From: DATLGB01 sp038232275 | Lineage (GTDB): Bacteria; Actinomycetota; Thermoleophilia; Solirubrobacterales; Solirubrobacteraceae | Assembly (NCBI GenBank): GCA_038232275.1 | Contig: JBBSIC010000020.1 | Span: 1-50,962 of the forward strand | DNA: 50,962 nt | Direction of reading: 5' to 3' | Shown here: one piece after another, positions 32,030 through 40,791 of the stretch | Numbering within the stretch: position 1 is the first letter of the stretch | Layout of the letters: every line of letters begins with the position of its first letter | Notes under the pieces: generated by a model | The model's database searches: none | Seen by the model: the letters and a program-made list of their open reading frames with translations, nothing else | What the model was told of the DNA's origin: nothing | Program-made: the position numbers and the translations under genes

Positions 32030-32125
32030 GCGTACGGTGATCCTAAGCTCCAAACGCCTGCAATGGGGAGCCTGCACGTGACCCTGCGCGTTATGTTGCG
32101 CCAACTATCCCGATAGCGTGGGTTA

Positions 32126-33091
32126 ATGGCTCCCCGCTCCGCGGTGCTCGAGGCGCTGATCGCCCCCCAGTCCGAGCCGGGCTACGGCACCCCGGGGCGC
32201 CCGGCCTGGCTTGACATCGACTGGGCGGCGCACCGGCGCCGGGCGGTGATCGACGGCGCCCGGATGGAGTACGTCGATTTCGGCTCCGGCCCGCCGATGG
32301 TCTTCGTCCACGGCCTCGGCGCGTGCTGGCAGACCTGGCTCGAGAACCTCCCCCACTTCGCGCGCGACCACCGCTGCATCGCGATGGACCTCGCCGGCTT
32401 CGGCGCCTCCGAGCCGCTCGCGGGCGACGTCACGATCGAGCGCCTCGCGCGCGGCGTGGCGGAGCTGCTGGGCCAGCTCGGCGTCGGGCGCGCCGTCGTC
32501 GCCGGGAACTCGATGGGGGGCTTCGTCGCGCTCGAGCTCGCGATCCGCCACCCCGCGCTCGTCGAGCGCCTCGTCCTCGTGTCCGCCGCCGTGTTCTGGC
32601 AGGAGTACCGGCGCGCGAAGCCGCTGGTCGCCCTCGCGCAGGCCACCGAGAGCACGCTCGGGCGCGCGCTGGTCGGCAGCGAGGCCTACCTCATGCGCCG
32701 CCCGAAGCTGCGCGCGGCGGCGCTCGGGGTCGGCGGGATCCGCTTCGGGCACCTGCTCTCCCCCGAGCTGCAGTGCGAGATCCTGCTGACCGCCAAGCGC
32801 ACGCAGGGCTTTCTGCCCTCCCTGCGGGCGCTCGCCTCCTACTCCCTGCGCGACGAGCTCGAGCAGGTCGTCGCTCCCACGCTGATCGTCTGGGGCACAG
32901 ACGACGCCCTGGTCGGCGTCGAGCATGCCGCCGAGCTGGAGGCGCTGATCCCCGGTGCCCGCAAGTCGATCTACGAGCGCACGGGCCACGTCGTCATGCT
33001 CGAGCGCCCCGGCCGCTTCAACCGTGAGCTGTCGGCGTTCGTCGCCGAGGGCGGCGCCTCAGACGTCGTCGGGCCAGTGGCCGTGCTCTGA
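32126..33091 (+). CDS. Alpha/beta-hydrolase fold protein
   Basis: 321 residues. The oxyanion segment is VFVHGLGACWQTWLENLPHF, the nucleophile elbow VVAGNSMGGFVALELAIRHP (Ser in GNSMGG), the acid in LIVWGTDDALVGVEHAAELE, and the base in ERTGHVVMLERP. All three catalytic residues are in place. Likely an esterase, lipase or C-C hydrolase with unknown substrate. Its 3' end overlaps a small leftward membrane-protein gene. The promoter region is shared with the divergent transpeptidase. Confidence 0.85.
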   Translation: MAPRSAVLEALIAPQSEPGYGTPGRPAWLDIDWAAHRRRAVIDGARMEYVDFGSGPPMVFVHGLGACWQTWLENLPHFARDHRCIAMDLAGFGASEPLAGDVTIERLARGVAELLGQLGVGRAVVAGNSMGGFVALELAIRHPALVERLVLVSAAVFWQEYRRAKPLVALAQATESTLGRALVGSEAYLMRRPKLRAAALGVGGIRFGHLLSPELQCEILLTAKRTQGFLPSLRALASYSLRDELEQVVAPTLIVWGTDDALVGVEHAAELEALIPGARKSIYERTGHVVMLERPGRFNRELSAFVAEGGASDVVGPVAVL

Positions 33092-33217
33092 GAGGTACTC
33101 GCGCGCGGCCTGCTCGGCCGCACGGTCGTCGTGCCCGCGGGACGCGATCCAGACGAGGAAGACGATCAGGCCGACGCCTCCGATGACGGCGATGACGTTG
33201 GCGATCCCGACGACCAT
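33059..33217 (-). CDS. Small single-pass membrane protein (52 aa)
   Basis: A single membrane helix (VIAVIGGVGLIVFLVWIASR) is followed by an acidic, soluble tail AAEQAAREYLSEHGHWPDDV. It starts four bases after the ilvD stop on the same strand and its end overlaps the convergent hydrolase by 33 bases. Not recognised. Confidence 0.65.
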   Translation of the reverse strand: MVVGIANVIAVIGGVGLIVFLVWIASRGHDDRAAEQAAREYLSEHGHWPDDV

Positions 33218-33221
33218 GGCG

Positions 33222-34895
33222 CTAGCGCGTGACGGCGCCCTCGGCGGCGCTGGCGACGAGCTTGGCGTACTTGCCGAGCACGCCGGTCGTGTGCTGGGGG
33301 GTGGGCATTTGATAATTCGCGATCCGCTGGGCGATCTCCGCGTCGGAGAGCTCCACGTCCATCCGGCGCCGGTCGACGTCGATCGTGATCGTGTCGCCCT
33401 CGCGCACGGCGGCGATCGGGCCGCCCCTGACGGCCTCCGGGGCGACGTGCCCGGCCATGAAGCCGCGGGTGGCGCCGGAGAAGCGGCCGTCGGTGAGCAG
33501 CGCGACGTGCGCGCCCATCCCGTTGCCGGCGAGGGCGGCCGTGACGGCGAGCATCTCGCGCATCCCAGGGCCGCCGACGGGGCCCTCGTTGCGGATGACG
33601 AGGACATCGCCGGCGTTGATGGCGCCGGTCTGCACCGCCGCCATCGCCTCCTCCTCGCGCTCGAACACCCGCGCCGGGCCCTGGTGGTAGCGGCGCTCGT
33701 GGCCGGAGAGCTTCACGACCGAGCCGTCCGGGGCGAGGTTGCCGCGCAGGATCGCCAGGCCGCCCGTCCGCTTGATCGGCGCGCCGGCAGGCACGACGAC
33801 CTCCTGGCCCGCGGTCTCCTCGGCGGCGTCGGCGACCTCGCCGATCGTCTGGCCGGTGACCGTCGGGGCGCTCTCGTGCAGCCGCCCGAGCTCGCGCAGG
33901 CGCTTGACGACCACCGGGACGCCGCCGGCCTCGTAGAGGTCGGAGGCGGTGAAGCGCCCGGTCGGCTTGAGGTCGCAGGTGACGGGCGTGCCCTCGGCGA
34001 TGCGGTCGAAGTCGTCGAGCTCGAGCTCGACGCCCGTCTCGCGGGCGAGCGCCATCAGATGCAGGACGGCGTTGGTGGAGCCGCCGCTGGTCGCCACCGC
34101 GGCGATCGCGTTCTCCATGCTCGCGCGGGTGATGATGTCGCTCGGGCGCTGGCCGCGGGCCAGCACGTCCATGACCAGGCGGCCCGCGGCCCGGGCGACG
34201 TCGGGCTTGCCGGCGTTTTCGGCCGGCACCATGCTCGAGCCCATCGGCGAGAGGCCCATCACCTCGAAGACCATGCCCATCGTGTTCGCGGTGAACTGCG
34301 CCCCGCAGGCGCCGGCGCCCGGCGAGGCGTGCTGCTCGAGGTCGGCGAGGTCCTCGTCGGACAGCTTGCCCGCAGCGTGACTGCCGACCGCCTCGAAGAC
34401 CTCCTGGATCGTCACGTCCTTGCCGCGCCAGCGCCCGGGCATGATCGAGCCGCCGTAGAGCAGGACGCCGGGCACGTCCACGCGCGCCAGCGCCATCGCG
34501 CCGCCCGGGATCGTCTTGTCGCAGCCCGTGAGCACGATCACGGCGTCGAACAGATGGCCCTCGGCGACGAGCTCGATCGAGTCCGCGATCACCTCGCGCG
34601 AGACGAGCGAGGTCTTCATCCCGCTCGTGCCCATCGTGATGCCGTCGGAGATGGCGATCGTGTTGAGCTCCATCGGCGTGCCGCCGGCCTCGCGGATGCC
34701 CTCCTTGACCCGGGCGGCGAGCGCGCGCAGGTGGAAGTTGCAGGGCATCGTCTCGATCCAGGTCGAGGCGACCCCGACGATCGGCTTGCTCAGCGCCTCG
34801 GCGTCGAAGCCGATGCCGTGCAGGTAGGCGCGCGCGGCCGCGCGAGCGGGCCCGTCGGTGAGCTGACGGGACCGATGCCTGACGTCGAAGCTCAT
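33222..34895 (-). CDS. ilvD: Dihydroxy-acid dehydratase
   Basis: 557 residues, normal for IlvD. Iron-sulfur cysteines are visible in ETMPCNFHLRALA, LTGCDKTIPGGAMALA and GAGACGAQFTANTMGMVFEV. DGRFSGATRGFMAGHVAPEA is the C-terminal signature with the catalytic Ser. It dehydrates dihydroxy acids to 2-keto acids in valine, isoleucine and pantothenate synthesis. The ATG at 34895 overlaps the stop of the upstream membrane-protein gene (ATGA). No other ilv genes are nearby and no leader peptide or T-box is visible. Confidence 0.95.
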   Translation of the reverse strand: MSFDVRHRSRQLTDGPARAAARAYLHGIGFDAEALSKPIVGVASTWIETMPCNFHLRALAARVKEGIREAGGTPMELNTIAISDGITMGTSGMKTSLVSREVIADSIELVAEGHLFDAVIVLTGCDKTIPGGAMALARVDVPGVLLYGGSIMPGRWRGKDVTIQEVFEAVGSHAAGKLSDEDLADLEQHASPGAGACGAQFTANTMGMVFEVMGLSPMGSSMVPAENAGKPDVARAAGRLVMDVLARGQRPSDIITRASMENAIAAVATSGGSTNAVLHLMALARETGVELELDDFDRIAEGTPVTCDLKPTGRFTASDLYEAGGVPVVVKRLRELGRLHESAPTVTGQTIGEVADAAEETAGQEVVVPAGAPIKRTGGLAILRGNLAPDGSVVKLSGHERRYHQGPARVFEREEEAMAAVQTGAINAGDVLVIRNEGPVGGPGMREMLAVTAALAGNGMGAHVALLTDGRFSGATRGFMAGHVAPEAVRGGPIAAVREGDTITIDVDRRRMDVELSDAEIAQRIANYQMPTPQHTTGVLGKYAKLVASAAEGAVTR

Positions 34896-35521
34896 GTCTG
34901 GCCGCTGCCGGAGGCCCGGCTCGGCGCGCGCGCGGCGCGCTCGAGGCGGGCGCGTTCCCACTGGCGCAGGCGCCATAGGTCGCGAGCCACCTTGCGCGGG
35001 TCGATCTGGCGACCGGGCAGGTGCAGGTTGGCGGAGCTGATCAGCCGCTGCTCGTCGCCCTTGATCCCCATCCACTTGGCGAGGACGTCGTCGGAGTCGG
35101 GCAGGCGCACGGACCCGTACGGCCGGGTCTCGTCGGGGAACTCGACGCAGTACTCGTTGAGCAGCTGCCCCGTCTGCGGCAGGTAGGCGACGATCGGCTT
35201 GTGCGGGTAGACGAGGTAGGCGTACGGGGCGCCGCCGAGGTCCCAGCCCTCCTCGGGACCCCCGGTCTGGCCGCCCCACACGCGCAGGAGGCCGAGGTCG
35301 CGGTACATGTCCCACTCCTCGTCGTTGACGCACGAGCGCAGCAGCTCGCGCGCCCGCTGCTCCGCGCGGCGCTCCCGGCCCGGGTCGTAGGCCGGAATGC
35401 CCTCCGCGCGCGCCTGGCGGCGCGCCCTGAGGCGCTTCGCGCAGCGCTCGAAGAACGGGATGCACGCCTCCCACAGCAGCGCGATCACGACGATCGCCGA
35501 TGCGACGAGTGCGGCGAGCAT
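34892..35521 (-). CDS. Membrane-anchored hypothetical protein (209 aa)
   Basis: An N-terminal helix (LAALVASAIVVIALLWEACI) is followed by a basic coiled segment (FERCAKRLRARRQARAEGIP) and a cytoplasmic or external domain: NDEEWDMYRDLGLLRVWGGQ, APYAYLVYPHKPIVAYLPQT, YGSVRLPDSDDVLAKWMGIK and HLPGRQIDPRKVARDLWRLR. Not recognised. Its stop overlaps the ilvD start by four bases, so the two are co-translated. Confidence 0.7.
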   Translation of the reverse strand: MLAALVASAIVVIALLWEACIPFFERCAKRLRARRQARAEGIPAYDPGRERRAEQRARELLRSCVNDEEWDMYRDLGLLRVWGGQTGGPEEGWDLGGAPYAYLVYPHKPIVAYLPQTGQLLNEYCVEFPDETRPYGSVRLPDSDDVLAKWMGIKGDEQRLISSANLHLPGRQIDPRKVARDLWRLRQWERARLERAARAPSRASGSGQT

Positions 35522-35527
35522 CCGCGC

Positions 35528-35779
35528 CTAGCGCGCGCCGCCGGCCGCGCGCGGGAAGAAGATAACCCGGTCGGTTTCGCGCGGGATCTCGTCGAAGGCG
35601 TGCACCATCGTGGCTCGCCGTCTACCCGCGTCAGAGGTGACCGGAACGGCCGCCCACATCCCCGCCTCGAGCTGGCGCCGGAACTCCTCGACGAGCGCCC
35701 GCTCCTCCTCGGCGACCTCCACATCCCCCTCGGCGATCAACTGCTCGCCATGGCCTGGTCGCATGCGCAGGAACCTCAT
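35528..35779 (-). CDS. Small hypothetical protein (83 aa)
   Basis: It reads MRFLRMRPGHGEQLIAEGDV, EEERALVEEFRRQLEAGMWA and TMVHAFDEIPRETDRVIFFP. A soluble, acidic-helix protein with a strand-rich end, unrecognised. It lies 10 bp after the thiD stop and 6 bp before the next gene on the same strand, so it is part of a thiD-orf-orf-ilvD run. Confidence 0.65.
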   Translation of the reverse strand: MRFLRMRPGHGEQLIAEGDVEVAEEERALVEEFRRQLEAGMWAAVPVTSDAGRRRATMVHAFDEIPRETDRVIFFPRAAGGAR

Positions 35780-35789
35780 CGTCGAGCGA

Positions 35790-36623
35790 TTATGACAGAG
35801 GTCTTGCAGCGGCCATCGGCAGCTGGCGCGCACGCGACGAGATGTGGAGAGCGTCGACGGGTCCGGCGCCCCGCCCGATCCCCCGCAGGCCGCGGAGAAC
35901 CGCGTCGGCCGCGACCTCCCGAGCCGCCCGCGCCGACTCGAGCACGGAGAAGCCCAGGGCGAGATGCGCGGCCAGCGCCGAGGAGTGCGTGCAGCCGGAG
36001 CCGTGGGCCGCCCCGGCGGGGTGGCGGACCCCCGGGATCCGGTGGGTGTGGCCACCATCGAAGAGCACGTCGGTCGCGTCCTCGCCGTGGCCGCCGGTGA
36101 CCACCACGTTCGCCGGGCCGAGCCCGTGCAGGACCAGCGCCAGCGTCTCGGCGCCGGCGTCCGCCTGCGCGCCCGCGAGCACGCGGGCCTCCGGGAGGTT
36201 GGGCGTGATCACGGTCGCGCGGGCGATCAGCCGCTCGATCAGCGCCGCACGGGCCCGATCCTCGAGCAGGACCGCGCCCGACTCGGAGACCATCACCGGG
36301 TCGAGCACGACGGGCGTGTCCGGGTCGAGCAGGTCGAGCGCCGCCGCCACGGCCGCGACCGTCGCCGCCGTGCCGAGCATCCCGATCTTCACGGCGGCGA
36401 CGCCGATGTCGTCGCGGACCGCCCGCACCTGCTCGACGATGAACGCCGGCGGAATGCTGTGGACGCCGGTCACGCCGACCGTGTTCTGCGCGGTGAGCGC
36501 CGTGATCGCCGTCATCCCGTGCACGCCGCAGGCCGCGAGCGCCTTCAGATCGGCCTGGATCCCCGCGCCGCCGCCGGAGTCCGAGCCGGCGATGGACAGG
36601 ACGGCGGGCACCCTGGCGGACAT
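35790..36623 (-). CDS. thiD: Hydroxymethylpyrimidine/phosphomethylpyrimidine kinase
   Basis: 277 residues, ribokinase fold. LSIAGSDSGGGAGIQADLKA is the N-terminal signature, HGMTAITALTAQNTVGV the substrate loop, VKIGMLGTA, VVLDPVMVSESGAVLL, TPNLPEARVL, and GSGCTHSSALAAHLALGFSV with the catalytic C/GSGC anion hole. It phosphorylates HMP and HMP-P for thiamine synthesis. ATG at 36623 preceded by CCTCCCGGGG on the coding strand. No thiC, thiE or visible TPP riboswitch is next to it. Confidence 0.93.
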   Translation of the reverse strand: MSARVPAVLSIAGSDSGGGAGIQADLKALAACGVHGMTAITALTAQNTVGVTGVHSIPPAFIVEQVRAVRDDIGVAAVKIGMLGTAATVAAVAAALDLLDPDTPVVLDPVMVSESGAVLLEDRARAALIERLIARATVITPNLPEARVLAGAQADAGAETLALVLHGLGPANVVVTGGHGEDATDVLFDGGHTHRIPGVRHPAGAAHGSGCTHSSALAAHLALGFSVLESARAAREVAADAVLRGLRGIGRGAGPVDALHISSRARQLPMAAARPLS

Positions 36624-36991
36624 CCCCGGGAGGGTAGGCGGTGGGCGGACGCGGGACGGCCGGCCGCGGCAGCCGGGCGCTGGACGTCGGCGCGGGCGGG
36701 CGGGCGCGAGCCGCCGGGCGTTGCATCGGCGCGGGCGGGCGAGCTGACGGACATGGCGATGGCGGACGGCGGCGCTCGGCAGGAAGCGGACCGTCGCGCG
36801 GCGGGAACGTTCAACGACGGCCCTGTACGGCGGCAGCCACCGATATACCCCCACAAGGCGCAGGGCCGGAGCGGCATGCGCGGGGTGGCGGTCGGTATAC
36901 GTCTCTGGCCCCGTCAAGTGCTGTGGCCAGGTGTGGATCCTCCAGATCCGGGGGCCAGAGCCCCCGAAACGTGACCTCCGTGCGCGGCTGG
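36624..36991. other. Gene-free stretch with a 10-bp inverted repeat
   Basis: No convincing gene. CTCTGGCCCC (36903-36912) is mirrored by GGGGCCAGAG (36951-36960) with a 38-base loop that holds smaller inverted bits (GGATCCTCCAGATCC). A TATACC stretch follows on the minus strand. It may be a transcript leader for thiD, a terminator of the downstream methyltransferase, or the end of a lost mobile element; I cannot decide. Confidence 0.4.
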
Positions 36992-37590
36992 CTAGGAGCG
37001 CTTGACGCCACTACCGATCAGGCGCGGCGGTTGCATGATGGTCCGGATAGCGATCTGGTCAAGATCGGCAAGCAGGACCTCGACCATGGCCTGGGGACTG
37101 AAGCGGTAGTAGTCGCCGGGGTGGTTGTGGATCTCGAAGGTCGGCGTGCCGGTGAGCCGCACCCCGAGCAATGGGTGCGCGAGGAGCGCTCCGGCTAGGG
37201 GAGTCCGCTTGAGGAACCTCTTGAACAGGTCGTGCTTGGCTGGCGCGTAGCCGGGGATTCCGACGATGATGGCCCCACCCGGACGGGTGACGCGGTGTAT
37301 CTCCCCCACGGTCTTCCAGAAGTGCCGGTCGTGTTCGAGCGTCGCGTTGCAGACGACGGCATCGAAGTCCTCGTCGGCGAACGGCATGCTGTTGGCGTTG
37401 ACGGCGACGACGGTGAAGTCCGCGTACTGACCGCCCTGGTAGTCGATGCCGATCTTCTCGCTCGCGCCGCTGAGGCCCTGAGGTTGAGCAGGCTGCCGCT
37501 GTTGGCAGTGGCGCCCACTTCGAGCACGCGCCCTGTGATGTGGTGTCGAGCGCAGACGCTCTCGAACTCCTGAAAGACCCGGGGGTGCAT
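36992..37590 (-). pseudogene. Class I SAM methyltransferase split by one missing base
   Basis: Start ATG 37590: HPRVFQEFESVCARHHITGR then VLEVGATANSGSLLNLR. Restoring one G in the run near 37479 gives GLSGASEKIGIDYQGGQYAD and reaches MPFADEDFDAVVCNATLEHD, RVTRPGGAIIVGIPGYAPAK and NHPGDYYRFSPQAMVEVLLA. The domain order (glycine motif, NATLEHD, RPGG) is that of Methyltransf_11-type enzymes acting on sugars, lipids or small molecules. The single-base loss in a G run is a typical sequencing error, so the gene may be intact. Confidence 0.75.
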
Positions 37591-37673
37591 GCGGCGCAAC
37601 CTAGCGCAGCGAGGGCGACCGACCCCCGCCTTGCCCGGCGCATTTTGGCGCTTCGCGCGCTCGCGGTGTCGCC

Positions 37674-38846
37674 TCACCCCGCCGCGCGGATGTAGCGCCC
37701 GCCGAAGACGCGGCGCACGAGGCCGCGCAGCTCGAGCTCGCCGAGGTCGCGGCTGACGGCGAAGGCCTCGCTCGGGTCGCCGACCAGCTCGGCCAGGGAG
37801 CCCTCCCCGCGCTCGATGCACTCGAGCAATCGCGCCAGCGACGGCTCGAGGCCGAGCGGAGGCGCGACAGGCTCGGGCGCCGACGCGCGCGCCCGCGGCC
37901 CGGCGCCGACGACGACCCCGGTCGCGCTCGCCCCGGCGCCGTGCAGCAGGTCCAGCACGTCGCCGCCTGAACCGGCGCCGTGCAGCAGGTCGAGCACGTC
38001 CTCCGCGCCGCGGACCAGCTCCGCGCCCGCCTTCATCAGCAGGTGCGGCCCGGCCGACATGCGCGAGGTGACCGAGCCGGGCACCGCAGCGACGAAGCGG
38101 CCGAGCTCCATGGCGAAGTCGGCCGTGATCAGCGAGCCCGAGCGCTCCCCGCCCTCTACCACGACGGTGCCCGCCGAGAGCGCCGCGATCAACCGGTTGC
38201 GCGCCGGAAAGGCCCAGCGCCGCGGCGCGAACCCCGGCGGCAGCTCGGAGACGACGCAGCCCGCCTCCGCGATCCGGCGGTGCAGCTGCACCGCCCGCGC
38301 GGGATACGGCCGGTCCGCGCCGGTCGCGAGCACGGCGACCGTGCGCCCGGCCTCGAGCGCGCCGGCGTGGGCGGCCGAGTCGATGCCCATGACCATGCCC
38401 GAGACGACGGCGACGCCCGCGGCGCCGAGCCCACGGGCGAGCGCCCGCGTGACCTCCAGGCCGTAAGGGGTCGGCGTCCGCGCGCCCACGATCGCCACGC
38501 CCGCGCCGTCGAGCAGCGCCGGGTCCCCGGCGAAGTGCACGACCGCCGGCGGGTCGGGCAGCTCGCGCAGCCCGGCGGGGTAGGCGGGCGAGCAGCCGCA
38601 CACCGCCCCCAGACCGGCGGCGGCGAGGCGGTCCAGCGCGAATTCGGTTGAAAACGCCTCGTAGTGCGCGGAGGCCTCCGGCATGCCCGCCCAGCGCAGC
38701 AGCTCCTCGTCCGCCAGCGCCAGCAGCTGCGGGCGCCCGCGCCGCAGCCGCCACTCGTGCTCGATGCGCCCCGCCAGCCCGGCGATCAGCGCTGTCCGCC
38801 GCAGGCAGGCCCCGCACGCGTCGAGCGTCGACGAGGCCGTCGTCAT
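37674..38846 (-). CDS. dprA: DNA processing protein DprA
   Basis: 390 residues. The Rossmann core is intact: DGAGVAIVGARTPTPYGLEV, VAVVSGMVMGIDSAAHAGAL, VAVLATGADRPYPARAVQLH, FPARNRLIAALSAGTVVVEG and SGSLITADFAMELGRFVAAV. A C-terminal winged-helix-like domain follows (LLECIERGEGSLAELVGDPS). DprA loads RecA on incoming single-stranded DNA. Residues near 290-312 repeat a 13-residue unit (DVLDLLHGAGSGG), from a 39-bp tandem duplication. ATGA overlap with comM upstream. Confidence 0.92.
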   Translation of the reverse strand: MTTASSTLDACGACLRRTALIAGLAGRIEHEWRLRRGRPQLLALADEELLRWAGMPEASAHYEAFSTEFALDRLAAAGLGAVCGCSPAYPAGLRELPDPPAVVHFAGDPALLDGAGVAIVGARTPTPYGLEVTRALARGLGAAGVAVVSGMVMGIDSAAHAGALEAGRTVAVLATGADRPYPARAVQLHRRIAEAGCVVSELPPGFAPRRWAFPARNRLIAALSAGTVVVEGGERSGSLITADFAMELGRFVAAVPGSVTSRMSAGPHLLMKAGAELVRGAEDVLDLLHGAGSGGDVLDLLHGAGASATGVVVGAGPRARASAPEPVAPPLGLEPSLARLLECIERGEGSLAELVGDPSEAFAVSRDLGELELRGLVRRVFGGRYIRAAG

Positions 38847-40357
38847 GCCGCGAGCGCGGTGGGCGCCGGGTCCGAGCGCAGGATCAGGGCCGCCATGACG
38901 TGCTCCGGCCCCACCTCGGCGCTTTCCTGCAGGTCGGCGATCGTCCGCGCCACGCGCAGCACCCGGTGGTGCCCGCGCGCGCTGAGCCCCTCGGCGTCGT
39001 GCAGCTCGAACAGCCGCCGCCGCGCGCTTGGCGTGATCCGCGCGAGCGCTGAGAGCATCGCGGGCGTCATGTGGGCGTTGCAGGCCCCCGAGGTCCCGCG
39101 CAGGCGCAGCGCCTGTCGCTCACGCGCCGCCACCACGCGCTCGCGCACGCTCGCCGACGACGGCGCGCCGTCGTCGCGCAGCCCCGCGGCCGTCGGGCGC
39201 CCGACGTGCAGGGTGATGTCGATGCGGTCCAGCAGGGGCCCGGACAGACGCCGGTCGTGGCGCACGCGCTCGGGGCCCGTGCAGCGGCAGCGCTCGTCGC
39301 CGAGGCCGCACGGGCACGGGTTCGACGCGGCGACGAGCATCGCCCGCGTGGGGAAGGTCAGCACGCGCTGGGAGCGCACGACGATCACGCGCCCGTCCTC
39401 GAGCGGCTGGCGCAGCGCCTCGAGCGTGTTGCGGGAAAACTCCGACAGCTCGTCGAGAAAGAGCACGCCGTTGTGGGCGAGCGTGATCTCCCCGGGCTTG
39501 GGGGTGGTCCCGCCGCCGACCAGCCCCGAGGGCGAGATCAGGTGGTGCGGCGCGCGGAAGGGCCGCTCGCGCACCAGGCCGCGGCCCTCGTGCAGCCCGG
39601 CGATCGAGTGGATGCGGGTGACCGCTATGGCCTCCTCGCGCGTCATCGGCGGCAGCAGCGTCGGCAGCCGGCGGGCGATCATCGTCTTGCCGGTGCCGGG
39701 CGGGCCGTGCAGGAAGAGGTTGTGCGCGCCGGCCACGGCGATCGTCACGGCTTCCAGGATGCCGCCGTGCCCGCGGACGTCGCGCAGGTCCGGTGCCTCT
39801 GGATCGGCGGTGAGCGCAGGCGCGGGCGCAGGCGCGGCAGGGTCGGCCTGCCCGTGCAGCACGGCTACGGCGTGGGTGAGCGACTCGATCCCGAGGACCT
39901 GGAGGTCCTGCACAAGCGTCGCCTCCGCCGCCCGCGACGCGGGCAGCACCAGCCGCGTCAGCCCCTGCCCGCGGGCGCCCTGGGCGATGGCCAGTGCCCC
40001 GCGGATGGCGCGCACGTCGCCGTTGAGCGACAGCTCCCCCGCGACGGCGCAGGTGCGCAGCACCTGCGGATCGACCTGCCCGCTCGCCGCCAGCACGGCC
40101 AGCGCCAGTGGCAGGTCGAAGTGCGGGCCCTCCTTGCGCAGGTACGCCGGCGCGAGGTTGACCGTGATGCGCTTCTGCGGGAACTCGAAGCCGCTGTTGG
40201 TGATCGCCGCGCGCACGCGCTCGCGCGCCTCGCGGACCGACTTGTCGGCCAGGCCGACGACGTTGAAGGCTGGCAGCCCCAGGCGGATGTCGGCCTCCAC
40301 GGTGACGCGGCGGGTGTCCACCCCGTCGATCGCGAAGCCGATCACCTGGGCGAGCAT
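38843..40357 (-). CDS. comM: ComM/YifB Mg-chelatase-like AAA+ ATPase
   Basis: 504 residues. The N-terminal lon-like/ChlI domain (FNVVGLADKSVREARERVRA, GPHFDLPLALAVLAASGQ) is followed by Walker A (HNLFLHGPPGTGKTMIARRL), Walker B (NGVLFLDELSEF), a zinc-like Cys cluster (ASNPCPCGLGDERCRCTGPE) and the C-terminal helical domain (LSARGHHRVLRVARTIADLQ). ComM helps branch migration in natural transformation. Its gene overlaps dprA by four bases and abuts yraN, as in many bacteria. Confidence 0.93.
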   Translation of the reverse strand: MLAQVIGFAIDGVDTRRVTVEADIRLGLPAFNVVGLADKSVREARERVRAAITNSGFEFPQKRITVNLAPAYLRKEGPHFDLPLALAVLAASGQVDPQVLRTCAVAGELSLNGDVRAIRGALAIAQGARGQGLTRLVLPASRAAEATLVQDLQVLGIESLTHAVAVLHGQADPAAPAPAPALTADPEAPDLRDVRGHGGILEAVTIAVAGAHNLFLHGPPGTGKTMIARRLPTLLPPMTREEAIAVTRIHSIAGLHEGRGLVRERPFRAPHHLISPSGLVGGGTTPKPGEITLAHNGVLFLDELSEFSRNTLEALRQPLEDGRVIVVRSQRVLTFPTRAMLVAASNPCPCGLGDERCRCTGPERVRHDRRLSGPLLDRIDITLHVGRPTAAGLRDDGAPSSASVRERVVAARERQALRLRGTSGACNAHMTPAMLSALARITPSARRRLFELHDAEGLSARGHHRVLRVARTIADLQESAEVGPEHVMAALILRSDPAPTALAA

Positions 40358-40726
40358 CTAAAACGCCCCCTCGAGGTGCTCGAGCGAGACCAGCTCCCCT
40401 GCGGCGTCGACCAGCACCCCGACCGCGTCGAAGCGCAGCGCCTCGAAGAACGGCCGGTCCGCTTCCTCGGCCAGCCAGGCCGCCCCCATCCGGCGCACCT
40501 GGCTCTGCTTGGCCTCCCCGAGCGCGTCGAAGGGCTGCCCGGAGCCGGCGCGCCGCGTCTTGACCTCCGCGAACACGAGCAGCGGGCCGTCGCAGACGAC
40601 CAGATCGAGCTCGCCGAAGCGGGTGCGGTGGCGGCGCGCGAGGACGTCGAAGCCGAGGCGCTCGAAGTGGCGGGCGGCGAACGCCTCCCCGGCGAGTCCG
40701 AGGGCGTGGCGGAGGTCGGTGGTCAC
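40358..40726 (-). CDS. YraN-family (UPF0102) endonuclease-like protein
   Basis: 122 residues. The PD-(D/E)XK-like core reads GEAFAARHFERLGFDVLARR, RFGELDLVVCDGPLLVFAEV and KTRRAGSGQPFDALGEAKQS, matching UPF0102 ('GEIDLIA....VFVEVKTR'). Catalytic residues D, E and K are present. Role unclear; often with dprA/comM in DNA uptake clusters. The stop touches the comM start. Confidence 0.88.
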   Translation of the reverse strand: MTTDLRHALGLAGEAFAARHFERLGFDVLARRHRTRFGELDLVVCDGPLLVFAEVKTRRAGSGQPFDALGEAKQSQVRRMGAAWLAEEADRPFFEALRFDAVGVLVDAAGELVSLEHLEGAF

Positions 40727-40791
40727 AGGTCCGCAAGCTACGGACGACCCTGTGACAGGTCAGCACCTGGCTGTCACGACTCTGTGCCGAT

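Noticed and set aside
36624..36900. TPP riboswitch upstream of thiD
   Set aside because: The conserved CUGAGA and ACCUGAU-type segments were not found on the coding strand.
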